64,000 nucleotides of DNA. Source: Austropuccinia psidii (lineage: Eukaryota > Basidiomycota > Pucciniomycetes > Pucciniales > Sphaerophragmiaceae). This document shows, piece after piece, positions 1 through 13,079 of this stretch. Positions within the stretch are counted from its first letter, which is position 1; each line of letters opens with the position of its first letter. Location of the stretch: NCBI GenBank assembly GCA_023105745.1, contig JALGQZ010000013.1, positions 7,614,105 through 7,678,104 on the forward strand, written 5' to 3'. The position numbers and the translations under genes are program-made. A model generated the notes under the pieces. That model was not told the origin of the DNA and ran no database searches. It worked only from the letters and a program-made list of their open reading frames with translations.

Positions 1-83
1 TAAGTCTTTTTAAGTATAGATCAACTGTATAAAAGTTTATTTGTGTCCTTATGGGTATGTCATACATATCTCACAGGCTCACA
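1..83 (-). repeat. 3' LTR of element A (partial, cut by window start)
   Basis: Identical in layout to the end of the LTRs at 8799 and 34008: a GGCCTTATGGG-like box, a TATGTCATACATA-like box, then CTCACAGGCTCACA. The following bases (84-96) are pyrimidine-rich on the plus strand, which is a polypurine tract on the minus strand and fits the 3' LTR junction. Confidence 0.85.
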
Positions 84-219
84 TTCCCTACCACAAACCA
101 TAATTGTACTACAATTTTTCCTTAATAGCATACCCCAATTAAATTGGGGGGTATAATCCACTGTCCAACCTCTCTACTTATACTTTAAAGTATGTAAAGA
201 ACACAATTAAAGCTTTTTA

Positions 220-3200
220 ACAAGGAATCGCTCTCCTCTCATTTCTTAATATTCTGATAAACCTTTGGGAATAAGGCATTTTACTTTCTGAAAGCCACTC
301 ATTTTCATGTTGTGGGGTTTATACTTGAATAAGTATTCTCTTTCATTTCCCCCTAAGCATTCCTTCTTTCAAGAATTTTAGCAACTTTTTCTCTTCAATT
401 TGGTCAAGCAGTGGTACTTCTAAAGGTGTGTCATTTCTCAAAGGGAATAATTCCTTATCACTTGAAGTTTAATGCTTTACTAGACTGACAGGGAAACTTG
501 GATGTTTGTTTTCCAATTCTCCTGACAGGTCTACTTGTACTGCATTTTTCCCATGAAGGGCTTTAATAATAAGAAATCTTTAAATTCATTTGGGCCATTA
601 ATTTTTCAAAGTTCAAGGTTGAAATTAGTACTAAGTCACCCAATTTAAATTATGAGGTTTCAGGACTTTATCCCACTTTTTTTAGCATATTCAAAGTAAT
701 CAGTCATGCTTTGATTTTAATGATGCTTCAAATTATCAAGCAGTAGCTTAAAGCTTGATACAGTTGGATGAATATCAACAAAATATTTCTTCCAAGTATC
801 AACTGGAAGTTTAGGATTCCATCCTTTTTCCAACATTGCTGGAGTCTTTCCTGTTGAAGCATGGATTGCAGTCTTGTAGGTTAATTCCAATGCTGGTATT
901 ATATACACCAATCATGGTAGAGCCATCAGAATATTCAAACACAAGGTCATAAGCACAAAATTTCTGATCATGTCCTCAAGGGTCTGAATCCTTCTTTCTC
1001 CTAATCTATCAGTTTATGGATAGCAAGCTGTTGAGAATGATAGTTTTTTACCCAAAGGCTTATGTAAATTAGTCCATCAGGCTGATTTAAGTCTTGGGTC
1101 TCTATCACTAATGATATTTTTGAGGAGACCAGTATGAGATATTACTCTGTTTCAAATTGAAAGGACTTTATCCATATCTGTGTCATATTTATGTCATGGT
1201 AAAATATTGGGGTTTTGCTGTACCTGTCTACAATAAAAAGACATACATTGTAACTTTTTTCAGCACCAGGTGGTAAGGAATTTACCCAATCCATATGAGC
1301 CACTTCCCATGGGGTACTTGGCTCTTGGAGATAAATCAGTAAAACAAATATCTTACAAGTAGCTTTATCAGCATTTGGAAACCTGTCACAACTGTGACAG
1401 TACTCAATGAAATTTTTTCACCAAGATCACCACCAAGCACATGTCTTAATTATTTCCATTGTTCTGTCTTCAGACAGATGTTCAGAATAAATGTTGTCAT
1501 AGAACTCTAGTAATATTGTGTTAATTAACATTCTACTACATAAAAACATTAAACATGTGTGTTTATACCTATGATACAAGATACCATCAAAAAATGAAAG
1601 TTTCCATTGTTGTATGATGTTTCCCATATATCATCAAAAGAGCTAGCTAAAGGGGAATCTTTGCAATGTTTTTTAAGGAGAGAAGTAAGAATATGGCCAT
1701 TCTTATATTGCTTATATCTTTCTCTAGCTTATTCAAAGAGTTTGGTTCCCGCATCTGTGATGTTAATTCCTTCAATTAGAATTTGAGGTTCTGCATTTGC
1801 AGGAACATAGGAAGGATTATCAGGTGTATTGGGTAATTCCCATATACTCAAGCCATCAGAATTCTTGTGAATATTGCAAGCTTTATGTACTATGGTCATA
1901 TTGACTCTATACTCCTGTATTGCAATCTGCCATCTTAAAATGTTTCTGTTTGGAGTTTTCATGTTCAGAAGTGATTTCACTGCATTAAAATCAGGAATTA
2001 CCTCCAACAAACTACCATCAAAATAATAATGGAGTTTCTCCAGAGCCCAAACAAGGCAAAGGAGCTGAATTTGGATTTCTCCATATCTAGCCTCTGTAGT
2101 TTTAATTTGTCTTGAGATAAAACAAACTGGTCCTTCATAAGGCGTGTCATTGACAATTTGAACTTAATGAAGAGCTTCACCTAGACCTTTAACACATGCA
2201 TCAAGATAAAGCTTGAAAGGAATTTTGCATTGTGGCATCAATAATAATGGTGAATTGGTTAAGGAATACTCAATATTATCATATGCTTGAATCCCTTCTT
2301 GTGTCATTTCAAAAACAATTTGTTGATCACAAATTCTGTATAATGCTATAGCATGGATTGCAAAGTCTTTTAGGTATCACCTGTTGTAACTGGAAAATCC
2401 TGGGAAAGAAATTATTTCTTTTTTCTTCTGGGGCATTTGTTTCAGTAAGAGTTCAGCCACTTTGTTTCTATCCACATGAAGGCTTAGTCCTGAAACTGCA
2501 TGCCCTAGAGCTTTTAGCTCATGAAATCCAAAATTAAATTTATTGAGAGATATTTTAATGTTTAATTTAAGAACTTTCTTAATTACTAATGAAAGTCTCT
2601 CTAAATGCAATTTTCAGGTTTCTGAAAAAATAATAATTTCATCAAGATAAATGATTAACCATTCCTCGGATAACTCATGTGGTAAAATGGTATTCATCAT
2701 TCTTTGATAATGAGAGGGTGAATTTTTAATTCCAAAAGGCATGCTCAATTATTCATACATACCACAATCAGCAATCATTCTCAATAATTTTCTATAATAA
2801 GGTGTCAAAATATTCTGATTGAAAACTTTAAGGGAATCCATGGAAGTGATGAATCTTGCTTTGGATAACTTAATAAAAGTCTCATGGATTCTAGGATTTG
2901 GATACCTGTCTGGATGAGTATATGTATTCAATTATCTAAAATCATCAACCATCCTTAATTTATTATTATTCCAAGTAGTTTGTACAGGGTTTGTGACCTC
3001 TACTTCCTCATTGTGTACAACATTTCTAAGAACTCCCAGTTTCACCAGCTAATTAATATGAGTTTCCAATGCTTCTCTAGCTCTGGGGCTAGCTGGGGAA
3101 ACTGGTATTCTTAATTGTGGATGGTAAGGCCTTTCCAAATTAAGCGTAATGTCCACTTCATGGGCTTTAATAGCTCCTGGTGGTCTATTATCAGAAGAAA

Positions 3201-3760
3201 AGGCTTCTATAGGTTGGAATAAGATTTGAATAACATATTCCTTCATTTCCAATGTTCTTTCAGGACTAATTTGTGCTTCAATAAATTGATCTATCACAAA
3301 ATCTTTGTTATTAACATTCTTTACTTGTCTAATGACAGTTATTTATTATTTCTCTAGAGAAAAAGAAAACCTTTTCTTTTGATTTTCCCCTCTAGTGAAA
3401 TATCTGTCTTTATGATTATTAATACAAATATCATAAGCATTGAGATAATAATTTCCAAGTATAAAATGTTGTGAAGTACACTTATTCATAGCTACAAATT
3501 CAACTTTCAGTCTGATACTTCCTGCAGGGTGAGGAAACATCATTGCTTCTTCAAGAATTCCCAAAGGGTGCATATCTTTGCTAGCACTGCTGAATCTTAT
3601 ACCTTCAATTGGCATTGATTGTTCATGCCAATTGGTATAATTTTTGTCAAAATAATTTTGCCAACACAATTTCAAAAAGCACCTGAGTAAAGATGTATCT
3701 TGGCTTCTATTTTGTCTATCACAAAATTACTGATTCAAGATGATCAAGCCGTATAACCTT
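220..3760 (-). pseudogene. pol remnant of element A (protease-RT-RNase H-integrase-chromodomain-like tail)
   Basis: Would encode the replication and integration enzymes of a gypsy element. From 5' to 3' on the minus strand: protease-region block (about 3346-3720), pre-RT linker with KAHEVDI-like motif (3049-3297), RT (about 2370-3010), RNase H ending in an IHKNSDGLS motif (about 1729-2330), the zinc domain of integrase with YHRYKHT and HLSEDRT motifs (1427-1627), integrase core (about 1010-1340), integrase C-terminus with STGKTPAMLEKGWNP (717-911) and a weak chromodomain-like tail (about 230-330). The frame is split into more than ten pieces by stops and frameshifts, so this is dead. Same lineage as the pol of elements B and C. 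Confidence 0.85.
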
Positions 3761-3769
3761 TACCTCTTC

Positions 3770-5954
3770 CAGGCTTGGTTTTCTGAAGCTTAGCAACTTG
3801 CACATGGATGAGATTCATGCATATCTATTGTGGTAAGTGAGTATGCACTTCTGTGACTTGAAAGGATGCATTAATGTTTTCTATACTAAGTTTATCTTGT
3901 AGTTCTTTCTCTTAAGAAGGCTCAGAATCACTTTCATGTAAAGCTACATCATTTGTTTTGTTTGTATCTTCAGCTTTTTCAATTTCTATCTCATTGATTC
4001 TTGTTTTCTTTGGACAAGTATCAGCCAAATGAGACATACTTCCACACTTATGAGGTTTCAAAAGGGATCTTTCTTGTGGTTAATTTGTTCTTTAAGCTTG
4101 TTTCCCACTAGTCTTATTGTCTATTGGGGGTTTATACAGATTTCTACCAATTTTTTGTTCTGGTAGTGATGTATGTCATGGCATTTATATAATCTTCTGT
4201 AGAGCAAGGCTCAATAAATATGCTTCTTATAGCATGCTCAAGGTCACCACCACACCTTCTTAATATACTTTTATGCAATATTGTTTCAGATATATCAGGA
4301 TTAAGGGCAGTTAATCTGTCCTTCTGTTTAAGAAACCAGGACATGGGCCGGTCCCTTTCAATATTAAAAATGGCTTCTTCAAAAGAACTTTCCATTATAA
4401 ATCTCCAGAAATCACTTTCCCATTTGGAAATAATTTGTTCTTTCCACCAAGGCCAGGAGTGTTTACCATGGTCTTGTCTCATTTTATGATACCATTTCTT
4501 TGCTAATTTGGTAAATAATGAGTGTAATCTGGGGATTATGTATTTATCTGGTATGTTAAAGTATTCTTTAAACATAAAAATTGCTTTCATAAATTCCATA
4601 TGATTATATCTTCCTTAAACATTGAAGGTTGGCCATTCCTCTAATATGGGAATGCTCTTGAAATTACAGGCAGATTTCACCTCTGCATTGCTTGAAATTG
4701 TGTTATGTAAGTCATTATTCAAGTTCAACACATTTCTGTCAAGAATTGGTGTGGACTGTCTTGGCCACTCATTTTTTAGTGATATACTCTTGAAACTTGA
4801 TTGAATGTCTTCTTTCAATTCAAGTCTTTCTTCAGCACTTTTTTCCAATTGCTCTTGGAAGAGAGCTGCATTGTTACCACTTGAATTTCCCAGGTTTTGA
4901 ACTTTTATTCTTAAATCTTTTACTATTTTAGTAATAAAAGAAATATATAATTATCATATACTTGATTGAGCTAAGTGATGTTGGACTCAATTCTCTCCCA
5001 AATAGGCATTAAATAAAAAATATTTTCCTTTTTTAAATTATCTTTGCCAATAATTTGCTTTTGTGACACTTTTACCTGTAAAGTTTCTGTACACAATGTT
5101 TGTTGCATATATTCAAAATTGTTAAAATTTGCTAAGATTTCTTTATTAAAAGTTTCAACATGAGATACAAGCTTTACAAGGTCCATTTTTTTTGGAAAGG
5201 ATGGATTAATTATTTCTTGCTTATTGTTTTTGAATTCCATCAAAGCTCTTGCCAGCTTGTACACATTTTCCAAGGCTGTATTTTCTTTTGTTGGAATTAT
5301 GTAATTGTGTGGGTAAGGCTTTTTCCACCTGGACTTTGCCTTTTACTTTGCCTTCTGATTGCTTTTTGGGGATTTATTTACCTTGTTTTGCACTTGTGCA
5401 GGCTGATTATCTCTTGTGGAGGCTTGAGGAGCTTCCACTTGGCTTTTTCCCTTACTTTGGGCCAACTCTTTCTTCTGGTCCTCTGACAAAATTATTTGGT
5501 TTTTAAGCCAAGCTTTTATCTTTTGGACTTGTACTTCTCAAGACATGGATGTCCAGCCCTTCAGAAGGTACTCTGTATTTTCTGGGCCTAAGAACCTCTT
5601 TAATTGAAGATAAGAGTTCATTTTCCCTCCCCAGAGGCTTGGAATAAGTTCCCATGCCTGCTGTCTTGCTGCCATAAACCAGTTCTTGTACTGAGACTGG
5701 TATATCTCCACTGTTTCCTGGTGGAAATACTTCAGGTATGAAAACAGGAATGGTAGTTATGTCAGCTTTTGGACTCTCAGGAAGAGTGTAAAAGGTTCTG
5801 GATAACCTTTGGGAACAGGAGGAAGTTCTGGAATCCTCAATTTGTGCCTCTCCTCTTAGATGACATTCTTGTCTTTTGAATTTATGACATGAACCCCTGG
5901 TGCAGAGCCATTTGATTGGATGGAGGAGTTACTTCCACTTCTATTAGGAGTCAT
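3770..5954 (-). pseudogene. gag remnant of element A
   Basis: Structural capsid gene of element A. A likely start is the minus-strand ATG at 5954, reading MTPNRSGSNSS. The best block is 4144-4599 (151 residues), a retrotransposon Gag domain with HSWPWWKEQI and CGGDLEHA motifs that recur in the Gag of B and D. A zinc knuckle lies near 4015-4065: the spacing CGSMSHLADTC is present but the first Cys is replaced by Pro, so the CCHC finger is broken. Upstream blocks at 4615-4848 and 4971-5273 are polar and possibly coiled-coil. Multiple stops interrupt the frame. Confidence 0.82.
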
Positions 5955-6644
5955 TTTAAATCAATTTAAAGCAAATTGAACTAAGAAATGTATTGAATTC
6001 AACTGCTGGACCTTCAAAGGGATCATTCATAAATAAACCGCTTGATGCTAGACTGGTTTGAATTTCAATACTTGACACTCAGACACTAGAGTCAGACAGG
6101 CTTTCTCTGATGGATGAAACTAGAGGAGACAAAGAATGGAAGTCATTTTATTAGTAAATAAAAATAAGTTATCAACTCAGCTTATTGAATAAAGTTGCTT
6201 TAATGTAATTTATGGCAAATTACGTCAAAAAAACAAAAATGTCTAAAGAGTAAAGAAAAATATTTTCAAATAAAGATTTTTAACTTTTTGATTTTTTTAT
6301 TTGATTTTTTATTTTCTTTGAAGAAATAATAATTATGCAATTAATAAGTTATTAACCAAAATTGTATTATTATTCACTGTAGACAAGAATAACTCCAAAA
6401 ACAAATCTGAATGCTGTAATGTGAAAAAGCCAATAGTCAGACAATGGAAATTTATTCCAATTCACTCAATCGTATATTGTTTCAAAAAATATTCTCAAAA
6501 AACCATCTTTATTAATATTATAAATATTATTTATGAGTGATAAGTCCCAAAAAACCCAATATTCAATCAAATATGGAGGTTTTATGTTGAAAACTAGTAA
6601 AATAAGGTCTCAAATATAATTCATGTCCCAAAAATTGGTTAAAA

Positions 6645-6663
6645 TCATGGCCAGGACCCCAAA
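6645..6663 (-). promoter_or_regulatory. Putative primer-binding site of element A
   Basis: Directly next to the inner edge of the 5' LTR, the minus strand reads TTTGGGGTCCTGGCCATGA. The same motif, with one or two changes, sits at the same place in B, C, D and E. I could not name the tRNA it would pair with. Confidence 0.6.
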
Positions 6664-8799
6664 TGTGAGGTCTTTCTTTGAAATTCTTGATAATAGTAGC
6701 AAATATTAAGATTACTATGACTTTCCTCAGTAGAAAATGTAGTACAATTAGATATTAAAACCACAAATTAATAGAATTTTTGAAAATGATCATATAAAAG
6801 AAAGAATTTACTTATTATTAAATAATTCAATAAAAAAATATGAATAATTATAATAAATTATAATTTTTCTATTATTATTATAGTCACTGACAGTTATAAT
6901 CAGAAGAATGTATAAAGATCTTAACAAGACAATTATACATGGAAATTAATAATAATTAACCAATTATAAATAATATAAATATTATTCATAAAAGGGATAT
7001 CACACACACTGTGCAAAGAGAAATCTTATAAAAAAATTCTATACAAAAAAGATGTAGAACTTTAAAGAAAAATTACTTATAATATTTATTTAATACAACA
7101 AGTCAAACAACAAGATTCATTATATTATATAGTTTTTATAAGTGAAAAAACAACAAAATAAATAATTCAAAAGATAAAAACAACACCTTTATTAAAAAAA
7201 GAAAATTTGAGGGTTTCTAAGAGGAATCTACGGATTTAAGAGATATTTTAAGACAATAATTCTATATAATAGAATATATTATTGCTAATTACAACAATAA
7301 TCTTATTTTTATAATTTCAATTCCTGAATTTAAGATTGAGAAAGAATAAAATATAAGATTTTATATTTAATTAGACTTTACCTGTTTAAATGTCTAATAT
7401 GATTGGAACAATAATTGGTTATTGGAAAAAAAAGTGATTTGTAGGCTCTTTTTATGCCTGAAGAGCAGCTCTCATGATTCAGAATGGATATAAAGGGCAT
7501 GCTAAAGTCAAAACTGAAAAACCATGCTTAAAAATAAGGTTCTTAACTTAAGGTAACTGCTTTTTAATTTGAATTTAAAGCTACCAGTGTTATTATAAAC
7601 TCCAAGTAATTTCAGTTCTCTTTTGGATTAATTATATTAAGTTTTGATACAGATTAATTTTATTCATATCAAAGTGAATCACATTAAAAACTTGAAAATA
7701 AAGATTCAACCAAAAATCTCCCAAAATGAATTATTGATGAATTTTTGAAGAAAGATTAATTTTCTTTGAGCATAATTAAAAAGTTTAATTTCAAGGCTAA
7801 TTAACAATTAAACCAGTTTAAAAAAGATACTTGAAATTTGATTCATACAAAGCTGACATTAAGCTGTAAGGTGTGTCAAATCTTTAAGCAAATCCATTGA
7901 GAATTGGATTTTTAATGGATATTTGAAGTTATTGCTATTTTTCCACTTAAATAGCAATACACACCAAACATTAACTTTTGATAAGGCTTTGAGACTTATA
8001 AGTTTAAAGTGTTAATCTTATTAAAGCTTTTTAAGCATCATTAAGCTTTGTCAGTTCTCAAAATCATGATTAGAAGCTTGCATATTGGGATTTATCCTTT
8101 GGAAGCTTAAAATTACTGTCCAATTTCGCATAAAACCAGTTTAAACTTTAAGGTTGGATCAAATTCTAATTCTAAAGCTTAAATAAGGTTTAAAGTCCTC
8201 TAATACAGATGAAAAACCTTAATAGAGTCTTTGAAGATCCCAAAAGTTGTGTACCCCAGCTCTATTTGGTCTGTTTCCTTTGTCCCACATTTCTGCATGA
8301 ATTTTGCCCTTTCATTTCTTTAAAGAAATACCACAGCCTTAAACCCTTTAAAATAAAGCTCACAAAGGATTCAAATTTTGTATGGCAAATAATTATCTAA
8401 ATCAGTAAATATACACAACACCTCAATTTTGACTAAAATTTTGGTAAGCTTGCATAAACCTTATGCAAATTAAAATTTAAGCTTAGTTAATCCTAAATTG
8501 AACAATTTCAAAAATCCAAAAAAATTGCAATGGTACTTTGAGATTATCCAATCTTCTAATAGCATAAGAAATAATCATTTTGTCCACAACACCTTATGGG
8601 TCTACCCTAGGTTATTTTTGGTTTAGAATCCAAAAATGACATAATCCTTATAACTTTGTTTATCCAAAATAAGGTTATCTTTATTTTCTTGTTATTTTTT
8701 GCTTCAAAGTCAATTGATAAGTCTGTTTAAGAATAAAGAACTATATAAAAAGTTATTTGTGGCCTTATGGGCATGTCATACATATCTCACAGGCTCACA
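6664..8799 (-). repeat. 5' LTR of element A (family 1, 2136 bp)
   Basis: Bounded by TGTGAG and CTCACA inverted ends. It aligns along its length with the solo LTR at 31847-34008 and, in reverse complement, with the solo LTR at 53618-55757. Very AT-rich in 6700-7400. It has no supported gene; the 63-residue open frame at 8209 is in the LTR body and has no recognisable domain. Confidence 0.9.
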
Positions 8800-9758
8800 A
8801 ATATAAAGATACCCCTGTATCTGTTCCATATATAAATACAGCTGTACAGTCAAGTATACTAAATTTTAGGGCTCATCAAGCCTTACCATACTTCATCATT
8901 CATTCAAATTGACAGAGATATCTGGCTTGGAAGTTTATCAAGCTGTATACTGATATACAAAAATACATCAAACAGCAACAAACACTTATAGCTTTTTCAA
9001 TCTTTGAGAAAGGTGAAAAGAAAGATTACCAAACTGAAGAACTCATCCAACTCTTCAATCCTATGCTATTTGACTCTTGATATCCTAATAACTGACTGAG
9101 ATATTTTAGTTGGATATTTTTTGACCAATACTGGTCTGTACCAAACCTGTCCTAACCAGTACTGGTCTTAGACTTAAAATAATAACAGTTCAAAGCTTAA
9201 ACTATTCTATAATGACTAATATTATTCACTCAAACATGCTGGAGATTTCAGAACAGTGATGATGTGTCCTTTGAAGAAGTGCTTCACCCTGTATTGATCT
9301 AGAATCATATTTTATTGTCCCAAAACCACAGGTCTGACTATACTGATGTCAGAATTGATGGTATAGAACCACAATTCAGCCTCAAGAGTGAAGGATTTCA
9401 CTACTCAGACATGGGTAGACCTTCCAACCCTTTGAATTCCACAGAATGAATAAAAGAAGGCCTTTCCTCACTGGAAAAAGACCCATCCTATTACCTTATT
9501 AGTATTCTTACTAGGAAAAACTGTCAAATTCAAGTAGTGCCATTAGAATCAAACATAATGATTAAAATTTTCTAGTGTGCTAAGATTTATAGTGAGAGAT
9601 ACTAGTTAAGTGAAAACAAGGTCCTCAGTAGACTCATAACCACTATTTCCATGTAACAGTAAGACATTTTCTATTAAATTATTAAATTTAACCATGTCAC
9701 AGTCACAATAATAGGATGTATTTACATTTCATAGCTACTATATGGACTCACCCTGATA
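8800..9758 (+). repeat. Right part of the 5' LTR of element E (family 3, decayed)
   Basis: The reverse complement of the D-family LTR can be followed here in order: a TTCACCCTGTATTG block (about 9286), a block around 9410-9520, GTCACAGTCACA (about 9696), and the end GGACTCACCCTGATA at 9758, followed by a primer-binding-site motif. The upstream portion is missing because element A was inserted at 8799/8800. It is much more diverged than the LTRs of D. Confidence 0.72.
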
Positions 9759-9777
9759 ATTTGGGGGCCTAGCCATT
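9759..9777 (+). promoter_or_regulatory. Putative primer-binding site of element E
   Basis: Reads ATTTGGGGGCCTAGCCATT just after the LTR end, the plus-strand equivalent of the TTTGGGGCCTGGCCATG motif of element D. It fixes the orientation of E as plus. Confidence 0.55.
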
Positions 9778-10715
9778 GTTTCAAACCTTTTTGGATGTTT
9801 CTTGGTACAATTTCACCATTTATAAAGGTATTTTACTATAAAAAGTGAGTAGATTTTGAACTCTTTTGTTATTTTATACTATTTTCACTATCAATATATA
9901 TTAGATTATTATCTCTTATTTAGCCCATTGAATTCTTTTCTTCAATATATAAATAGAAATATTCAAAAGATATTTCTTCTTTAGTAAGGGTACATCTCCT
10001 TGGTAATTATCACAATATTGAAACTTCTACAAAAATTGAGAATAATAAAGCTGTATTATCCAATTTTCTTATATGTTTCAATATACAAGAAGTATATTTT
10101 AACATTTAAAAAAATTATTTTTCTCCAAATTGCATGAAATTTGATAGGAAAACCATATTTATAAATTATTTATTAATAAATATAAATAATAAAACAGTTT
10201 TTTATTATTTAAACATGATGATTTAATTAAATATTCCCATAAAAACAAGATAGAACTCAAATTGAAATGAAAATTTTAATAAACAACCAGATATTAAAAT
10301 AAATGTTATTTTGAAAATATTCATAGAACATCAAATTTATTAGAATTAATAATTTTGATGTGATTTTTTTGATAAAAATAAAAAAATAACACTATCCAAG
10401 TGAACCATTTACAAAAAACTTAAATATTTCTATTTTTACATATACATTATAAGTAAAAGCCTTTATTTCTTGGAAAACCTATTAGAAAACAAAAATATAG
10501 CTTAAAGACCTTGAAAAGAACAAAAAATGACAACAGACTTAAATTAAAATCATTTTTTTGATCAAAAACTGATATAAAAAATATTCTTCTTTTTATGAAA
10601 AGGGTGAAGCAAGATTATATCCTACTGGAGATCCAATCACAAGGCATCCCCTCTGTGACAGCCTCAGAAGAAAGAGAGGCACATCAAAAAGCAAAAGGCA
10701 AGCAGAAAGGACACA
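9778..10715 (+). other. Untranslated leader of element E
   Basis: AT-rich leader between the primer-binding site and the first Gag-like coding. I see no gene, RNA or repeat in it. A more GC-balanced stretch from about 10600 marks the approach to gag. Confidence 0.5.
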
Positions 10716-12915
10716 GTGAGGTGGCCAAAAAATAGCTGTACCAAGGCTAATAAACCCAGAAAATCACCAACCACACCAGTTGGAGAACCAAAACCAGTGG
10801 CAAAACAGAAAATTACTGTTATTAACCCAATTTTAAACTCCAAATACAAGTTTACAAAGATTATAGAACACAAATTTTTACAAGAGCCTGCTAAAGGGAA
10901 ATAAAACCTTGAAAAATAAAAGAGTTTTTGTTGTTTCTCATGTTTTAACATCATTAACATGACACCTCCACTTCCTGAAGATCTTGCATTCCCAAGAAAT
11001 TAACCAGAAAACCAGAAAAAGAGAAATGGAGGAATAATATATCCAATAACTGGACAAAATGACCAGAAAAGGACTCACAAACAGGGAAATCCTTTCCAAA
11101 TCATTATCACAGAGGTCCGACCAGCAGATTGGACAGATCCAGAACAGGTCATAAAAATACATCAACTCCTGAAAGACCTTTTCAAATGGAGTATGGATAA
11201 CAAAATTGCATGTATGGCAGGATTGTGGGAAGAAATAGGCATAAAAACACAGAAGATCTGTCACAAGAAATTGACTCAGATGGATCTCATGGAAGAAACT
11301 TAATGTTGGAATCCCAACAAGATTTTGAAGCTCTTGGAGGAAAAAGAAACCAGAATCAGGGAGAACCAGGTAGCCATACAAGCCATAGAGAACTCTTGGC
11401 ACATGAAAGAGCACAGTCAGATTCAGGTACCCCAAGACAGGGAAGAAGGAGTACCATCTTCTCCACAATAATCCAGCAGTTCCAGACCTTACAAGACAAG
11501 GGCAATGTCATTCAGAGATTCCCAATCATCCCTGGTATTTTCCAAAAGAAGAAAAGGAGCCTAAGGGAAAAACAAAAATTCTTTCAACTAGAGGAAGAAA
11601 GAAGCAGACCACTTGATGAAGAAACTAATGGACTTAGTCCAAGCTATGCACACAAGCAAAAATAGTTGTACTTAGTAAAAGGATTAATAGTTCAGAATCA
11701 ATTTACCATGAGCTCATGACTTAAAATACAATAAATAATCACAAATTTGAAAGCAATGAGCCTGTGAATGATAGGTTTGCATAGGCTCAATTGGCCCAAT
11801 TCATGGAGTGAACACATGAAGCCTCACAAAATTTGAGGACAGAATTAAAGACACTAAAGGAGAAAACTGTTCTCCAAGAAACAGTAATGGAAAACTTGAA
11901 CAAAAATCTGACCACAGTTTTGACGGAATTTGAAAAAACTAACAGACAGTTGAATTCAATATTGGAGGAACAACAAACTATCAAGAGTGACATGAGGAAT
12001 GTCCAGCAGAAGCAGGAAAATCTTGGAAAGGGGATTGGCTACCTCTATGAAAAAGAGGAACAAGAATAAAATCTCTTCCCCCCAGCAACACAACAAAATG
12101 AAACTATATTCAATAGCTCTCAAAAGATAAAAGAAGAGGATACCAAAAACCACCAGGAATCTGAATAACAGGACTCAAGGTTGAGATCAGATTCAATTTA
12201 CCAAGATGGTAAGAACCTCAGATACTCATAGAAACATGCACTCAAGCAATTAAAAGAAGTGTTAAGTTGGCCAAGATTCTCAGGAGCTGGATGATATGAT
12301 CACATGGAGCTGATTTATCATATTAATGGACTCTTTGTTAACTTCTCAAAGATACCAGACTACTGTATCACAATAAGACTCAAAAAGCACTCAGGGGCCA
12401 CTAAAACATATGGTATACCAAAATGGAAGGAATGAATGGCAGGAAAAGCTAGCCATAGTGGAGGATCCAGATGATACAGAAGTATAGCAATGGTACTTGG
12501 ATTTGGAAAAATACCATTTCCTTTGAAAGTGATAGATTCTCCACAGAAAAAGACCCATACAACTGGTGTCTTAAGAAAAAAAAGACTCAAATCCATTGAT
12601 CCCAATATGACAATAGAAACAAGGAACAATAAACTCCTGACAAAACTACCAGAAGATTAGGAAAATGAAGTAAAATGTAGATGCAGCAAAAGCAACAGTA
12701 TTTATGACATAGAAAAGGTCATACAAGATGTAAGGGAAAAGATATCTATTGGGAGGTACACCTCTTATAAAAGGAACTTCAAAGACAAAACAAAAGAGGT
12801 AAAAGAAATCCATAAACATAAGGGGAAAGAGACCCCAAAAAAGAACTATGTGTGCCATAGCTGTGGATTAACAGATCATTATGCAAAAAATTGCACAAAC
12901 ACAAAGAAAACAATA
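10716..12915 (+). pseudogene. gag remnant of element E
   Basis: Same Gag family as element D but on the plus strand and badly decayed. The first recognisable block (about 10800-10905) encodes ITVINPILNSKYKF, matching the D leader block KITIINPVVTSKGK. Next come the QVIKIHQLLKDLFKWSMDNK block (about 11130-11200), a basic linker (11480-11620), a coiled-coil-like stretch (11833-12069) and the capsid core (about 12290-12660). A CCHC zinc knuckle at about 12853-12895, CHSCGLTDHYAKNC, is intact. An in-frame ATG at 10959 matches the MTPPLPED start. Stops and frameshifts occur every few hundred bases. Confidence 0.8.
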
Positions 12916-13079
12916 TATGCAATTGTGGAGGAATCAGAAGAAAAACCAGTAAGTAAAAAACCTGATTCTGATATGTTTAAGAAGAGTCTGAGAGAAGATT
13001 CACAGAGTGAATCTGAAAAAAAAGAATAATATATAGTGGAACATAATCAAGAAAATTAATTGAACATACAAGACATCTA

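Larger units (their letters stand above)
1..8799 (-). mobile_element. Element A: Ty3/gypsy LTR retrotransposon, minus strand
   Basis: A gypsy-type element in the order LTR, gag, protease, RT, RNase H, integrase, read on the minus strand. The 5' LTR is 6664-8799, the internal region 84-6663, and only the last 83 bp of the 3' LTR lies in the window. Both LTR copies end in the same bases (CTCACAGGCTCACA on the plus strand) and the 2.1-kb LTR has TGTGAG/CTCACA ends. All reading frames are broken. It is inserted in the 5' LTR of plus-strand element E, whose LTR remainder resumes at 8800, so the rest of that LTR should lie left of the window. The target-site duplication cannot be tested because the left flank is outside. 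Confidence 0.88.

Noticed and set aside
5160..5506. Plus-strand frames rich in Phe, Cys and Leu
   Set aside because: Antisense of the Gag N-terminal region of element A; the minus-strand reading shows Gag-like blocks.
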